Part shown: positions 27,083 through 35,770 of the stretch, piece by piece
How positions within the stretch are numbered: the first letter of the stretch is position 1
Layout of the letters: every line of letters begins with the position of its first letter
Source: JAUVKA01 sp964465145
GTDB lineage: Bacteria; Bacteroidota; Bacteroidia; Bacteroidales; UBA12481
Direction of reading: 5' to 3'
Length of the DNA: 51,300 nucleotides
Assembly: GCA_964465145.1 (NCBI GenBank)
Contig: CAYXJR010000026.1
Span: forward strand, 1 to 51,300
Notes under the pieces: model-generated
Databases searched by the model: none
What the model saw: the letters and a program-made list of their open reading frames with translations, nothing else
What the model was told of the DNA's origin: nothing
Translations under genes and position numbers: made by a program

Positions 27083-28327
27083 TCACTCCCTCATCATTTT
27101 CCAAACCATATTCAGAGCGGCCATGCTGGCTCTAATGATATTGAGTTCGCGAAGATTGCCGAACAGAAACTTTTTTGATACGATATGGGTCCTGTCTGCC
27201 ACAGCAATCCATACTGTACCAACTGGTTTATCGGGTGTCCCTCCTCCCGGGCCGGCGATCCCTGAAACTGCTATGGCAAGGTCGGTGTTGAACTTGTTCC
27301 GCAGGTTGAGGGCCATGATCTCTACTACTTCCCGGCTAACAGCCCCATGCTCGTTTAGCACTTGTTGGGGAACTCCAAGAAAATCCCTCTTTATCTGGTA
27401 GGCATAAGCTATTATTGATCCGGTAAAATAATCCGATGATCCGGGTACAGAGGTTAGAAGGCTTGCAATATTACCCCCTGTACAGCTTTCAGCGGAGGCA
27501 ATTGTCAGTCCCTTCTGCCGTAGGAGGTTTCCGATCTGTTCCTCCAAACTAATATTTTCGAGGCTGAATATAGCCATAGGGATGATATTCTTCAATTGCT
27601 CAATCTCCTTATTTATAGCAATATCCAGCACCTCCCTACTTCTTCCCTTACCGGTAATTCTTAGCTTGACAATTCCAGGTGATGGCAAATATGCCAGGTG
27701 CAGAAAGTTAGGCAATGCTTTTTCCCAATCGGCAATCAGGGCAGCAAGATAAGATTCCGGATAGCCTGTGGTCATTATCATCCTATGAACGATATCCGGA
27801 GTTGAGAACCTCTTTTCAAGTAATTCCGTCACCTTGCCCTCCATTAATCCTTTCATCTCATAGGGTACTCCCGGCAATGAAATCACCACCCTTCCCTCTT
27901 TCTCGAACAACATCCCAGGGGCCGTACCTAAGGAGTTAGGTATTACAGTACAATTGTCCGGCACAAAAGCCTGGGCTGTATTCATAGGATTCATAGGAAC
28001 CTTCCGGTTTTTTAATAGTCTTTGAATATCTTCAAGGACAACAGGATTCACTACCAGTTTTCCTCCAAAATATTCGTTAAGAGTCTTTTTGGTGATATCA
28101 TCACTTGTAGGCCCTAATCCCCCTGTGATAACGACAAGCTCCGACCGCTGTAATGCCTCATTCAATGATCTTTTTATCTCATCAGCCTGATCAGATATTG
28201 AGCTGATCTGGCGTATTTCAAAGCCCAACTCACTCAAACGGGCACCTATCACGGCGGCATTACTGTCGACAGTCTGGCCAATCAGGATTTCGTCCCCTAT
28301 AGTGATAATTTCGGCGTATATAATCAT
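27083..28327 (-). CDS. cinA: CinA-family protein (NMN amidohydrolase type)
   Basis: A two-domain protein of 414 residues. The N-terminal half is MoCF/COG1058-like (TIGDEILIGQTVDSNAA, VVITGGLGPTSDDITK), with ADP-ribose pyrophosphatase activity in studied members. The C-terminal half is the CinA/PncC domain (SAESCTGGNIASLLTSVPGS, then AVSGIAGPGGGTPDKPVGTV), which deamidates nicotinamide mononucleotide for NAD recycling. It overlaps the upstream M48 protease gene by 4 bp and is the last gene of that unit. Confidence 0.92.
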   Translation of the reverse strand: MIIYAEIITIGDEILIGQTVDSNAAVIGARLSELGFEIRQISSISDQADEIKRSLNEALQRSELVVITGGLGPTSDDITKKTLNEYFGGKLVVNPVVLEDIQRLLKNRKVPMNPMNTAQAFVPDNCTVIPNSLGTAPGMLFEKEGRVVISLPGVPYEMKGLMEGKVTELLEKRFSTPDIVHRMIMTTGYPESYLAALIADWEKALPNFLHLAYLPSPGIVKLRITGKGRSREVLDIAINKEIEQLKNIIPMAIFSLENISLEEQIGNLLRQKGLTIASAESCTGGNIASLLTSVPGSSDYFTGSIIAYAYQIKRDFLGVPQQVLNEHGAVSREVVEIMALNLRNKFNTDLAIAVSGIAGPGGGTPDKPVGTVWIAVADRTHIVSKKFLFGNLRELNIIRASMAALNMVWKMMRE

Positions 28328-29553
28328 TTTGACTTAAGTTTTTCTAAGCGTTGAAGCAGGGTTGGATGAGAATAATGAACAAAAACATAGGCGGGATGAG
28401 GTGTTAGATTACTAAGGTTTTTTTCTGAAAGTTTTATCAGTCCACTTGCCAATCCTTCAGCCATTCCTTTATTGCTGGCAAAGGCATCGGCCTGGTATTC
28501 ATTACGTCGGGATAATTGATTCATAAAGAGCCCTATGATCATGCTCAGGGGGGTAAATAGTATTCCAAATACGAGGACACTCAGATGAAAAGCTGCTTGA
28601 TTGGCACCCAAAGCCTCCGCAAAATTCTGATTTTCCAGGAAAAATGATAAAAGGAACAAAAGAATCCCGGTTTGAATAATCCCCAGTATGAGGCCAATAG
28701 TCACATGCTTCTTCTTATTGTGGCCGATCTCATGTGCCAAAACAGCCACAATCTCATTAATAGCCAGATCATTGATCAAAGTATCATACAAGACAATTCT
28801 TTTTTTCCTTCCCAGGCCGGTAAAATAAGCATTTGCCTTGGTGGATCGTTTGGAGCCATCTATTTCAAATATTTCCTTGATCGAAAAACCCGTTTTCATT
28901 GCAAAATCCTTTATAGCAGCTCGCAAATCACCTTCCCCCAGCGGCTTCTGCTTATTAAAAAGTGGAACGATCAGATCAGAATAAAACAGGCTCATAAAAA
29001 CTGTGAAAAGAGTGACAGCACCCCAGGCAATCAACCAAAACCATGATCCTGTCTTTTCGTATATCCAAACCAGCAGGGCCAGGATACCACCCCCAATTAT
29101 TGCCGTAATAAGCCAGCCTTTAAGTTTATCCAATACAAAAGTGCGGGGAGTAGTTTTATTAAAACCAAATTTTTCCTCTATAACAAATGTGCTGTACAAA
29201 TCGAACGGAATTCCCAAAATGTCAAAAAAGAAGCCAAAAATACCGAAAAACAGAAGGGCCTGGATAATTTCAGATTTTGATATTCCAGCTACAAGGTCAT
29301 TTAACCAACCAAATCCACCGCTGATAATAAATACCATGATAAGGACAAAATGAAAACCGGAGACCAATAAACCGAACTTACTCGTTTCCTTTTTGTAAAG
29401 TTGTGATTGAGCATATTTCTCTTTATCGTACCTCTCTGCAACTAAAAGTGGAAGTTCCGGCTTAAGGCTTCTCAGGTTCAATGCATCCAGAATTCGTTCA
29501 ATCACGAATGACGATACAAGAATGATTAGGATGAGGTAGAATATTGAATTCAT
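28324..29553 (-). CDS. M48 family metalloprotease (Ste24/CAAX protease-like)
   Basis: A membrane zinc protease of 409 residues. An N-terminal membrane-helix region (as in Ste24) precedes the catalytic part with the zinc motif LAHEIGHNKKKH (HExxH) and the third ligand in RNEYQADAFA. About six or seven hydrophobic segments are visible. In bacteria such proteins act in membrane-protein quality control. The 4-bp overlap with cinA implies a shared transcript, but no functional link is known to me. Confidence 0.88.
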   Translation of the reverse strand: MNSIFYLILIILVSSFVIERILDALNLRSLKPELPLLVAERYDKEKYAQSQLYKKETSKFGLLVSGFHFVLIMVFIISGGFGWLNDLVAGISKSEIIQALLFFGIFGFFFDILGIPFDLYSTFVIEEKFGFNKTTPRTFVLDKLKGWLITAIIGGGILALLVWIYEKTGSWFWLIAWGAVTLFTVFMSLFYSDLIVPLFNKQKPLGEGDLRAAIKDFAMKTGFSIKEIFEIDGSKRSTKANAYFTGLGRKKRIVLYDTLINDLAINEIVAVLAHEIGHNKKKHVTIGLILGIIQTGILLFLLSFFLENQNFAEALGANQAAFHLSVLVFGILFTPLSMIIGLFMNQLSRRNEYQADAFASNKGMAEGLASGLIKLSEKNLSNLTPHPAYVFVHYSHPTLLQRLEKLKSK

Positions 29554-29562
29554 TGAGGTAAA

Positions 29563-30552
29563 TTATTTCATTTGAAACTCCAGCAATGGTTGGAGTTTTT
29601 GCCGTTGTTCGAGGATTTTCCTATAAAAATAAGTGTAATAACCGAGTCCCAACTGTTTCGACCGATTCAGCCATTCAATACCCAGGTCCAACCTATCCAT
29701 CATTTCCGATGCCACAGCCATATTAAAACTTGCCTTTGCAGCCTGTGATCGATTGTTAGAATAAGCCAGCTCCCTCCATATCTCGCTGGCTTCTGCCCAT
29801 TGTCCATCGCCGGCTAATTTACCAGCCATATCCATTGAATTATTTCCGGATGGGAACCAGTCTCTTTCTTCCAACTCCCAAAATGGAGCCAATTCTCTAC
29901 TGAAAGCATAACCTGCCACACCCAAGGCATTATTGAAATTCTTGATAATCTTGCTTATAGGTGGATAGCTGTTGTTTATTCCTGTTAGATAAGCAAGGGT
30001 ATCTTTATAAATGTATTGTGTAATTTTTCTTTCTCTCAAGTTATATAAACGCCAGTAGACACGGGGATACAAAACATAGGAAATGGAAAAACCTTCCCTA
30101 AATTCAAAATTCATAATAGTATCAGTGAAATTGGCACTAGTTAAAGAAATCAGCATATCAAGACTGTCTTTTTGAGCAAGTTTTCCTACCAAATCCCAAC
30201 TGAGAGATTTTTCAAGGTCACTATTACTTCCATATAAAACCCTTGGAGACTTAATCTCAAAAGCTTCAAACCTGGGGCTTTCTGCCAATCCATCCAGCAG
30301 GCCGAGAACTCCACTTTTAAGCAAGGAACTATCCCTTTTAAAAGCCAAAGTTGATTGAAGATCGATCAATCCATCTGTTCTCTTGTATTCAAGATCCATT
30401 CGGGAAACCACTCCTATCCTATATATTTCGGAAGGGAATGTCCATACTGCCGGCTTGAGCACATCCGTTTGCATTGTGCTGGCTACGTAGCATGAAGACA
30501 TAACAAGACTTATTCCAATAATAATGAAGATATATGGAACAAACCTTTTCAT
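29563..30552 (-). CDS. DUF6340-like lipoprotein (paralogue 2)
   Basis: A 329-residue lipoprotein. The signal peptide ends in a lipobox with its cysteine at 21 (SLVMSSC). The pattern (VWTFPSEIYRIGVVSR near the N-terminus, a long alpha/beta middle, then TPR-like helices such as AEASEIWRELAYSNNRSQAA and KASFNMAVASEMM) is shared with the gene just upstream, and matches a Bacteroidota family (DUF6340). It is 3 bp downstream of its paralogue and 9 bp upstream of the M48 gene, so it belongs to one long operon. Function unknown. Confidence 0.7.
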   Translation of the reverse strand: MKRFVPYIFIIIGISLVMSSCYVASTMQTDVLKPAVWTFPSEIYRIGVVSRMDLEYKRTDGLIDLQSTLAFKRDSSLLKSGVLGLLDGLAESPRFEAFEIKSPRVLYGSNSDLEKSLSWDLVGKLAQKDSLDMLISLTSANFTDTIMNFEFREGFSISYVLYPRVYWRLYNLRERKITQYIYKDTLAYLTGINNSYPPISKIIKNFNNALGVAGYAFSRELAPFWELEERDWFPSGNNSMDMAGKLAGDGQWAEASEIWRELAYSNNRSQAAKASFNMAVASEMMDRLDLGIEWLNRSKQLGLGYYTYFYRKILEQRQKLQPLLEFQMK

Positions 30553-30555
30553 GTT

Positions 30556-31602
30556 CTACCAATTTCTTATCACTTCCTTCCGCTCCCTGCGCTCCTCATC
30601 GAGAAACATCTTGCTGTTCAGTTCATTAATCAACTTCAAATGCCGACGGTGGGGCATATAATTATTAGCTTTTCTGGCAAAGCCAAGTGCCTGGTTTAAC
30701 CTGCCGTCCTTTTCGCATAACAGGGCCATATTATAACTGGCTTTTGCCTTAATCTCATTATCTTCAGCATTGTATACTAAATAATTCCACTTGGATTCCG
30801 CTCTTGGCCATTTTCCTTCAAGAATAGCTTCATGTGCTTCAACAAGCTTTGGGTCTCCATCCTTGTAATAATCTCTCTGAACCAGTTCGAAACCCGGAGT
30901 AATTATCTTGGCATATTTAGCTGCAGCCCAATCACAAGCCTGATGATACATTTCTTCTTTGCCTGGCAGAGCGGTAATAGCCTCCTCACGAGTATTGCCT
31001 CTTCCCTGGAACTCTTTACTGAAACTATATATATTTTCATCCAACATCCTTCGACGTTCAGGCTGACTTATTCTCCATGCGGCATTTATCCTTACCGATT
31101 GTTTTGCCTGAAGTGGATATTCCGAATTCTCTTTATCCTCTATTAATTCAACATCGCCCTCTTCAACACTGAATCCCTGCAAGATAGCCAGGCTGGGTGC
31201 TTTATATTTGTCGGCAATTTTCATCAGCCCTATCCAGGGCAAAGGCTCAGGCATATCGGCTCTGTTGTGCCCAAGCATCCGGAGGTCGAAATAAGTTTTT
31301 GAAGTATACCTCTCCGTGGTATCCAGGGCCGTTGAAAAAGATTGAGCATAGTATCTCGACAGATTCCATAATGCCGAATCCACCTCTTCGTAATAGCCCC
31401 ACTGAACGGCTTCATATTCCCCTTTAGCCGGCACAAACCTGGATGTAACAAGAATACCCCTGACATCAGGAGGAAACTCAATTTTTGGAGGTGTATATAC
31501 CTCAACCATAATTTTTTGCATATGGCAGGAATTCAGCATCATTACCGCCATTATAACATATAAAATTCTAAATAATCTAATCCTCATATGTACCATTTTC
31601 AA
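30556..31602 (-). CDS. DUF6340-like lipoprotein (paralogue 1)
   Basis: A 348-residue lipoprotein with the lipobox MMLNSC (cysteine at about 26). The same architecture as the next gene: IEFPPDVRGILVTSRF near the N-terminus and a C-terminal helical repeat part (AESKWNYLVYNAEDNEIKAK and ASYNMALLCEKDGRLNQALG). The two are tandem duplicates. It follows a VWA membrane protein, with only 13 bp to the end of that gene's restored frame. A role in an envelope complex with the VWA protein is an inference from the operon. Confidence 0.7.
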   Translation of the reverse strand: MKMVHMRIRLFRILYVIMAVMMLNSCHMQKIMVEVYTPPKIEFPPDVRGILVTSRFVPAKGEYEAVQWGYYEEVDSALWNLSRYYAQSFSTALDTTERYTSKTYFDLRMLGHNRADMPEPLPWIGLMKIADKYKAPSLAILQGFSVEEGDVELIEDKENSEYPLQAKQSVRINAAWRISQPERRRMLDENIYSFSKEFQGRGNTREEAITALPGKEEMYHQACDWAAAKYAKIITPGFELVQRDYYKDGDPKLVEAHEAILEGKWPRAESKWNYLVYNAEDNEIKAKASYNMALLCEKDGRLNQALGFARKANNYMPHRRHLKLINELNSKMFLDEERRERKEVIRNW

Positions 31603-31615
31603 AATACTGATATCC

Positions 31616-33705
31616 TTAACGTGTTCCGAACCAACGGCGCAAAAGCCATTCCATTGTCAACAAAAAAACAATAAAAATAATAAATATTTCAATTGGAGCA
31701 GATCAATCCATTTCGATTCGGTTCTTGTAAATTCTTCTCCGGGCTCCAGTTCTTTGGCAAACGACAGGAGATTATCATATTGATCCTTAGTAAAAAAACG
31801 CCCCTCCTTTTGCATCGCGAGCTGCTCCAAAACCTGAAAATCAGCCGTGGAGAACATATCTTCAAGGTTTACATCGAGAACGAAAAACTGCCCCTGTTTA
31901 GTAAAGAGATTTGGTCCGATATTAGTTTCTGCGGTATAGGAATATCTCCCCGGCTTGAGCGGATCTAATACCAGGGTATAACCGGCAAGAGCTGGCCGCA
32001 TTTCATAATTTGAGACCTGATTTGCCGAGTCAACCAATTTAAAACTCACAATCATTCCTGACAGATCTTCTAAACTTTCATTATAAACCTGTGCCCTGAT
32101 GGTAAGTTTTTCTGTCTCGCCCAATGATTTAGGTACCTGCAGCCTGAACTGGTCGCGATCCTCTTCAATTACCAGGTATTGAACCACACTGTTTATCAAG
32201 GCATTTAACTGATCATTACTACCCGATTCAAGGTACTCCGACAGGCGCCACCTCCATATCCCCTCACCGAGGAGAAAGGCGTTCTTGCCCTCTCTGGTTT
32301 TCGTGAAACACAAAAGAGGATATTCTAATGGAATAGATTTTATTTTCTGATTAAGAAGGACTTCTGTTCGTGGAGCTATCCTCACTGAACTCAGTGGTCC
32401 TTTAAGAGGGGGCCACACGGACAATTCGACTTCAAGTTCGTCAGCTACTTTAAAAAGGCTGAATTTCTTATTGATATTACCACCAATATCAGCCAGGTTT
32501 CCCGAATTATCCCCAATTCGAACACCCAGATCAAGCTGATTCAACAAAGCAATATTTGATTGGCCTCCCAGAATAAACCAAGCTGGAATCTGCTCTCGCT
32601 TAAATTCCTGCAATAAACGGGATCCAGGATTAAATGTTCCCGGCACCTGGTGGAATATAACAAGGTCATAATCTTTTATCCGACCTGTAAAGGCCTGAAG
32701 ACTTGATGATTCCAATTCGAAATGGTTCATCTCCCCAATCGCAGAGTTGATCGCTGAAACATCCGGGTGAGGTGATCCGAAAAGGATTAGGATCCTGGCT
32801 TTATGCTCAACTACTTCAACAGCCAGAGTGTAAACATTATTACGCAAATTTGTTTCTTCGTCGCTCCCTGATATATTAATTCGAAAATATTGTACACCGG
32901 GTTTGGTGGCTTCGAGATTGAATCGAAGAATTCCGGAATTGTCGCCCGGGAAAAAATTTGCGGTTGTATCCAGGAGGATCACACTGCCAGAGCTCACCTT
33001 GACGCGGGGAGATAGATCAGCAAGGTTCAACGATTCAAAAATCATCTCCACAGGAAACCGGGTATCCTTGTATACCAAATCATTTGCCGTTACCTCCGTG
33101 ATCCTGAGATCAGGAATTTTTGTTGTATCTCCCATTCCCAGGGTATACACGGGAAAGGGGAATACATCACCGGCATATAAGGGGTTGAGTCCCTGGTTGA
33201 AAATACCGTCACTGATCACCAGCAACCCGTTAACGGGGTCGGCATGATGAATCATGGTCAGATCCTGGAACAGAAGGCTGAAATCAGTTGCCTTATCAGA
33301 AAAATCGGGATTATTTCCAATTCGAAGATGGTCGCCAAACAAATAGGTGAAGACATCAAACTTTTTTTTCAGTGCAGCCTGAAGTTCAGGCAGGCGGTCT
33401 TCCAGTATTAAGCTATCACTGGCGTTGGAATCACCATGCTTCATCGAAGCACTATTATCAACAGCTAACAGAAAGACTGGCTTTACGGTGGTTGGGGCAC
33501 GGCTGATAATTTTTGGACCAAGAAACAAAAAGAACAGAAAGAGCAGAGTCAGACTTCTCAAACTAATGAGGAGGATCCTGGCCCATTTTGGGAATAACTG
33601 CTTTGCTTTAGGTGTGTAATAGCTCAACCATGACAATAAAACGGCGAGTCCCAAACCAATTGGGACTAACCACATAGGCAATTCTGTTTGAATATTCCAA
33701 TTCAC
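31616..33705 (-). CDS. BatA-like VWA-domain membrane protein with homopolymer frameshift
   Basis: An inner-membrane protein of about 682 residues in the current frame, which stops at 31657. Two N-terminal helices (about 12-30 and 42-63) are followed by a von Willebrand A-like domain whose metal site begins LLAVDNSASMKHG (DxSxS). The current frame ends ...YLLFLLFFC-stop in a run of seven T (minus strand). With eight T the frame continues LLTMEWLLRRWFGTR-stop at 31616, which is the usual final helix and basic tail of this family. The gene thus carries a 1-bp deletion at the very end: true, phase-variable or a sequencing error. The family is linked to envelope stress and MoxR-type systems. Confidence 0.78.
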
Positions 33706-33798
33706 TTTGCAGTACTCTCCTCTCTTGCCTGGCAGTTATTTATAGAAAGGGGCCAAAAATAACAGGGATTTCTCTTGTGCGGCTAGTTGCTGTTTTTT

Positions 33799-34545
33799 TC
33801 AGGTCATCAATGCCCCACATACCTGAACGACTTGGCCGCTCACATAAGATGACAGATCGCTGGCCAAAAAAACAGCTACTTTAGCTACCTCATCGGGGGT
33901 CCCTCCGCGTTTAAGCGGGATCAACCCGGCCCACTGGGTTTTCACCTCTTCGCTAAGCTTATCAGTCATTTCGGTAAGGATAAAACCTGGGGCAATTGCG
34001 TTACATCGGATATTCCTCGAGCCTAATTCCTTGGCTATAGATTTGGTAAATCCTATCATTCCGGCTTTTGATGCTGAATAGTTGGCCTGCCCGGCATTTC
34101 CACCCACTCCCACTACGGACGACATATTAATGATGGATCCTTCCCTCTGTTTGAGCATAATACGCTGGACAGCTTTGGTTAGGTTGAATACGGATTTCAG
34201 ATTGATATTGATCACCATATCCCATTGCTCCTCGGTCATCCTGAGCAGGAGTGTATCGCGGGTGATCCCGGCGTTGTTAACCAATATATGGATACCGTCG
34301 AATTCCTTCAAAGCTTCCGTAACCATTTGCTCTGCTCCCAGGAAACTGCTTGCATCCGAAGCGTACATTTTCACTTTCACTCCTTTGGCTCTTAAGCTCT
34401 CTTCCAGGGCGACAGCATTTTCATCACGCACCAGATCGGTAAGTATAAGATTAGCTCCTTCGTCGGCAAATCTTTCAGCAATGGCTTTACCAATACCTCT
34501 TGAAGCTCCTGTTATTAAAGCTGTTTTCCCTTCTAATAATTTCAT
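33799..34545 (-). CDS. fabG: 3-oxoacyl-[acyl-carrier-protein] reductase
   Basis: An NADPH-dependent reductase in fatty acid elongation, 248 residues, short-chain dehydrogenase type. It has the cofactor motif TGASRGIGKAIA, NNAG, the catalytic serine and YSASK (MSSVVGVGGNAGQANYSASK), and the C-terminal PLKRGGTPDEVAKVAVFLAS. It is divergent from nothing close: a 93-bp gap separates it from the VWA gene start and a 122-bp gap from sucD upstream, so it may have its own promoter. Confidence 0.93.
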   Translation of the reverse strand: MKLLEGKTALITGASRGIGKAIAERFADEGANLILTDLVRDENAVALEESLRAKGVKVKMYASDASSFLGAEQMVTEALKEFDGIHILVNNAGITRDTLLLRMTEEQWDMVININLKSVFNLTKAVQRIMLKQREGSIINMSSVVGVGGNAGQANYSASKAGMIGFTKSIAKELGSRNIRCNAIAPGFILTEMTDKLSEEVKTQWAGLIPLKRGGTPDEVAKVAVFLASDLSSYVSGQVVQVCGALMT

Positions 34546-34637
34546 ATGTGTTGTTTTTATTACCCCCCTTCGTCCCCCCTGATACCAAGGCGGGAGGGAA
34601 TATTACATCTTACATTTTAAATAATAATTTGTTCAAA

Positions 34638-34663
34638 TGGACCGGGACAAGCCCCGTCCCTAC
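34638..34663. repeat. REP-like imperfect palindrome, copy 2
   Basis: On the minus strand it reads gtagggacggggcttgtccc..., and matches 904-929 in 22 of 26 bases. Outer arms ggac/gtcc and inner arms cggg/cccg pair. It lies 5 bp past the sucD stop and could act as a 3'-end hairpin. Confidence 0.55.
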
Positions 34664-34667
34664 GATA

Positions 34668-35543
34668 TTATTTTTTTTCCAATGCCATTTTCATGGTGGT
34701 GCCAATATTGGCGGGTGATTCAACAACATAGATACCACATTCCTTCATCACTTTCATCTTGGCAGCGGCTGTGTCTTCTGCCCCGCCGATGATGGCTCCG
34801 GCATGTCCCATGCGTCTTCCTTTTGGTGCAGTTTGACCGGCAATGAAACCAACTACTGGCTTGGTGCTGTTCTCCTTTATCCATAAGGCAGCATCAGTCT
34901 CCATTGTTCCTCCTATCTCGCCAATTATGACAATCCCCTCAGTTTCAGGATCAGCCATTAGCAGTTTCACTGCATCCAGGGTTGTAGTTCCTATAATCGG
35001 GTCCCCGCCGATTCCTATACAGGTCGACTGGCCTATTCCGTGCCGTGTCAGCTGGTCGACTGCTTCGTAAGTAAGTGTTCCAGAGCGGGATACAACTCCC
35101 ACATTCCCTTTTTTATGGATAAATCCGGGCATGATACCCACCTTGGCCTCTGATGGTGTAATAATGCCAGGACAGTTAGGTCCAACCAGGCGGGCATCCT
35201 TACCTTCAAGATAAGATTTCACTTTTACCATATCCTCGGTGGGAATTCCTTCTGTTATACAAACAATCACTTTGATGCCAGCCTCGGCAGCTTCCATGAT
35301 TGCATCAGCAGCAAAAGCTGGTGGAACAAAAATCAAAGAAACATCTGCCCCAGCCTGCTGAACACCCTCAACAACTGTGTTGAATACAGGGCGGTCTAAA
35401 TGCCTGGTGCCACCCTTTCCAGGAGTCACCCCGCCAACTACATTGGTCCCATATTCAATCATTTGCGTAGCATGAAAGGTACCCTCTTTTCCGGTAAATC
35501 CCTGTACCAGGATGCGAGAATTCTTATTAACTAATACAGACAT
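34668..35543 (-). CDS. sucD: Succinyl-CoA synthetase alpha subunit
   Basis: The CoA-binding, phosphohistidine-carrying subunit of the TCA-cycle enzyme that interconverts succinyl-CoA and succinate. The 291 residues have the family length. The N-terminal CoA-binding fold has VQGFTGKEGTFHA. The middle has GPNCPGIITPSEAKVGIMPG. The phosphorylated histidine is H247 (RRMGHAGAIIGG). The beta subunit gene sucC is not in this window, so the two are encoded apart here. Confidence 0.95.
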   Translation of the reverse strand: MSVLVNKNSRILVQGFTGKEGTFHATQMIEYGTNVVGGVTPGKGGTRHLDRPVFNTVVEGVQQAGADVSLIFVPPAFAADAIMEAAEAGIKVIVCITEGIPTEDMVKVKSYLEGKDARLVGPNCPGIITPSEAKVGIMPGFIHKKGNVGVVSRSGTLTYEAVDQLTRHGIGQSTCIGIGGDPIIGTTTLDAVKLLMADPETEGIVIIGEIGGTMETDAALWIKENSTKPVVGFIAGQTAPKGRRMGHAGAIIGGAEDTAAAKMKVMKECGIYVVESPANIGTTMKMALEKK

Positions 35544-35649
35544 GGTTTAATTTTGGATTGTTAGAATTTATGATTTATAAAAGTGTTGCGAATATACGAA
35601 AACTAATTGCAAGGCGAAAAGGAAGGTATAAAGCGAAAATAATATCTTT

Positions 35650-35699
35650 GTTGCAGGTTGCAGGTTGCAGGTTGCAGGTTACAGGTTGCAGGTTGCAGG
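35650..35699. repeat. Heptad repeat, seven units of gttgcag
   Basis: Seven units of gttgcag, with one gttacag, are in the space between divergent sucD and mnmE. It is the reverse complement of the aacctgc arrays at 3064 and 6407. The mnmE start follows 71 bp later, so it is part of the mnmE 5' region. Confidence 0.8.
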
Positions 35700-35770
35700 A
35701 TAAAATGAGATCAATACTAATATCAATACACTATTACTCTATCTACTAATCTACAAATCCACTGATCTAC

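Noticed and set aside
34082..34582. 166-codon open frame opposite fabG
   Set aside because: fabG has all family motifs on the other strand; this frame is its shadow.
35650..35699. Heptad arrays as a CRISPR array
   Set aside because: Units are 7 bp, directly adjacent and have no spacers; there are no cas genes.
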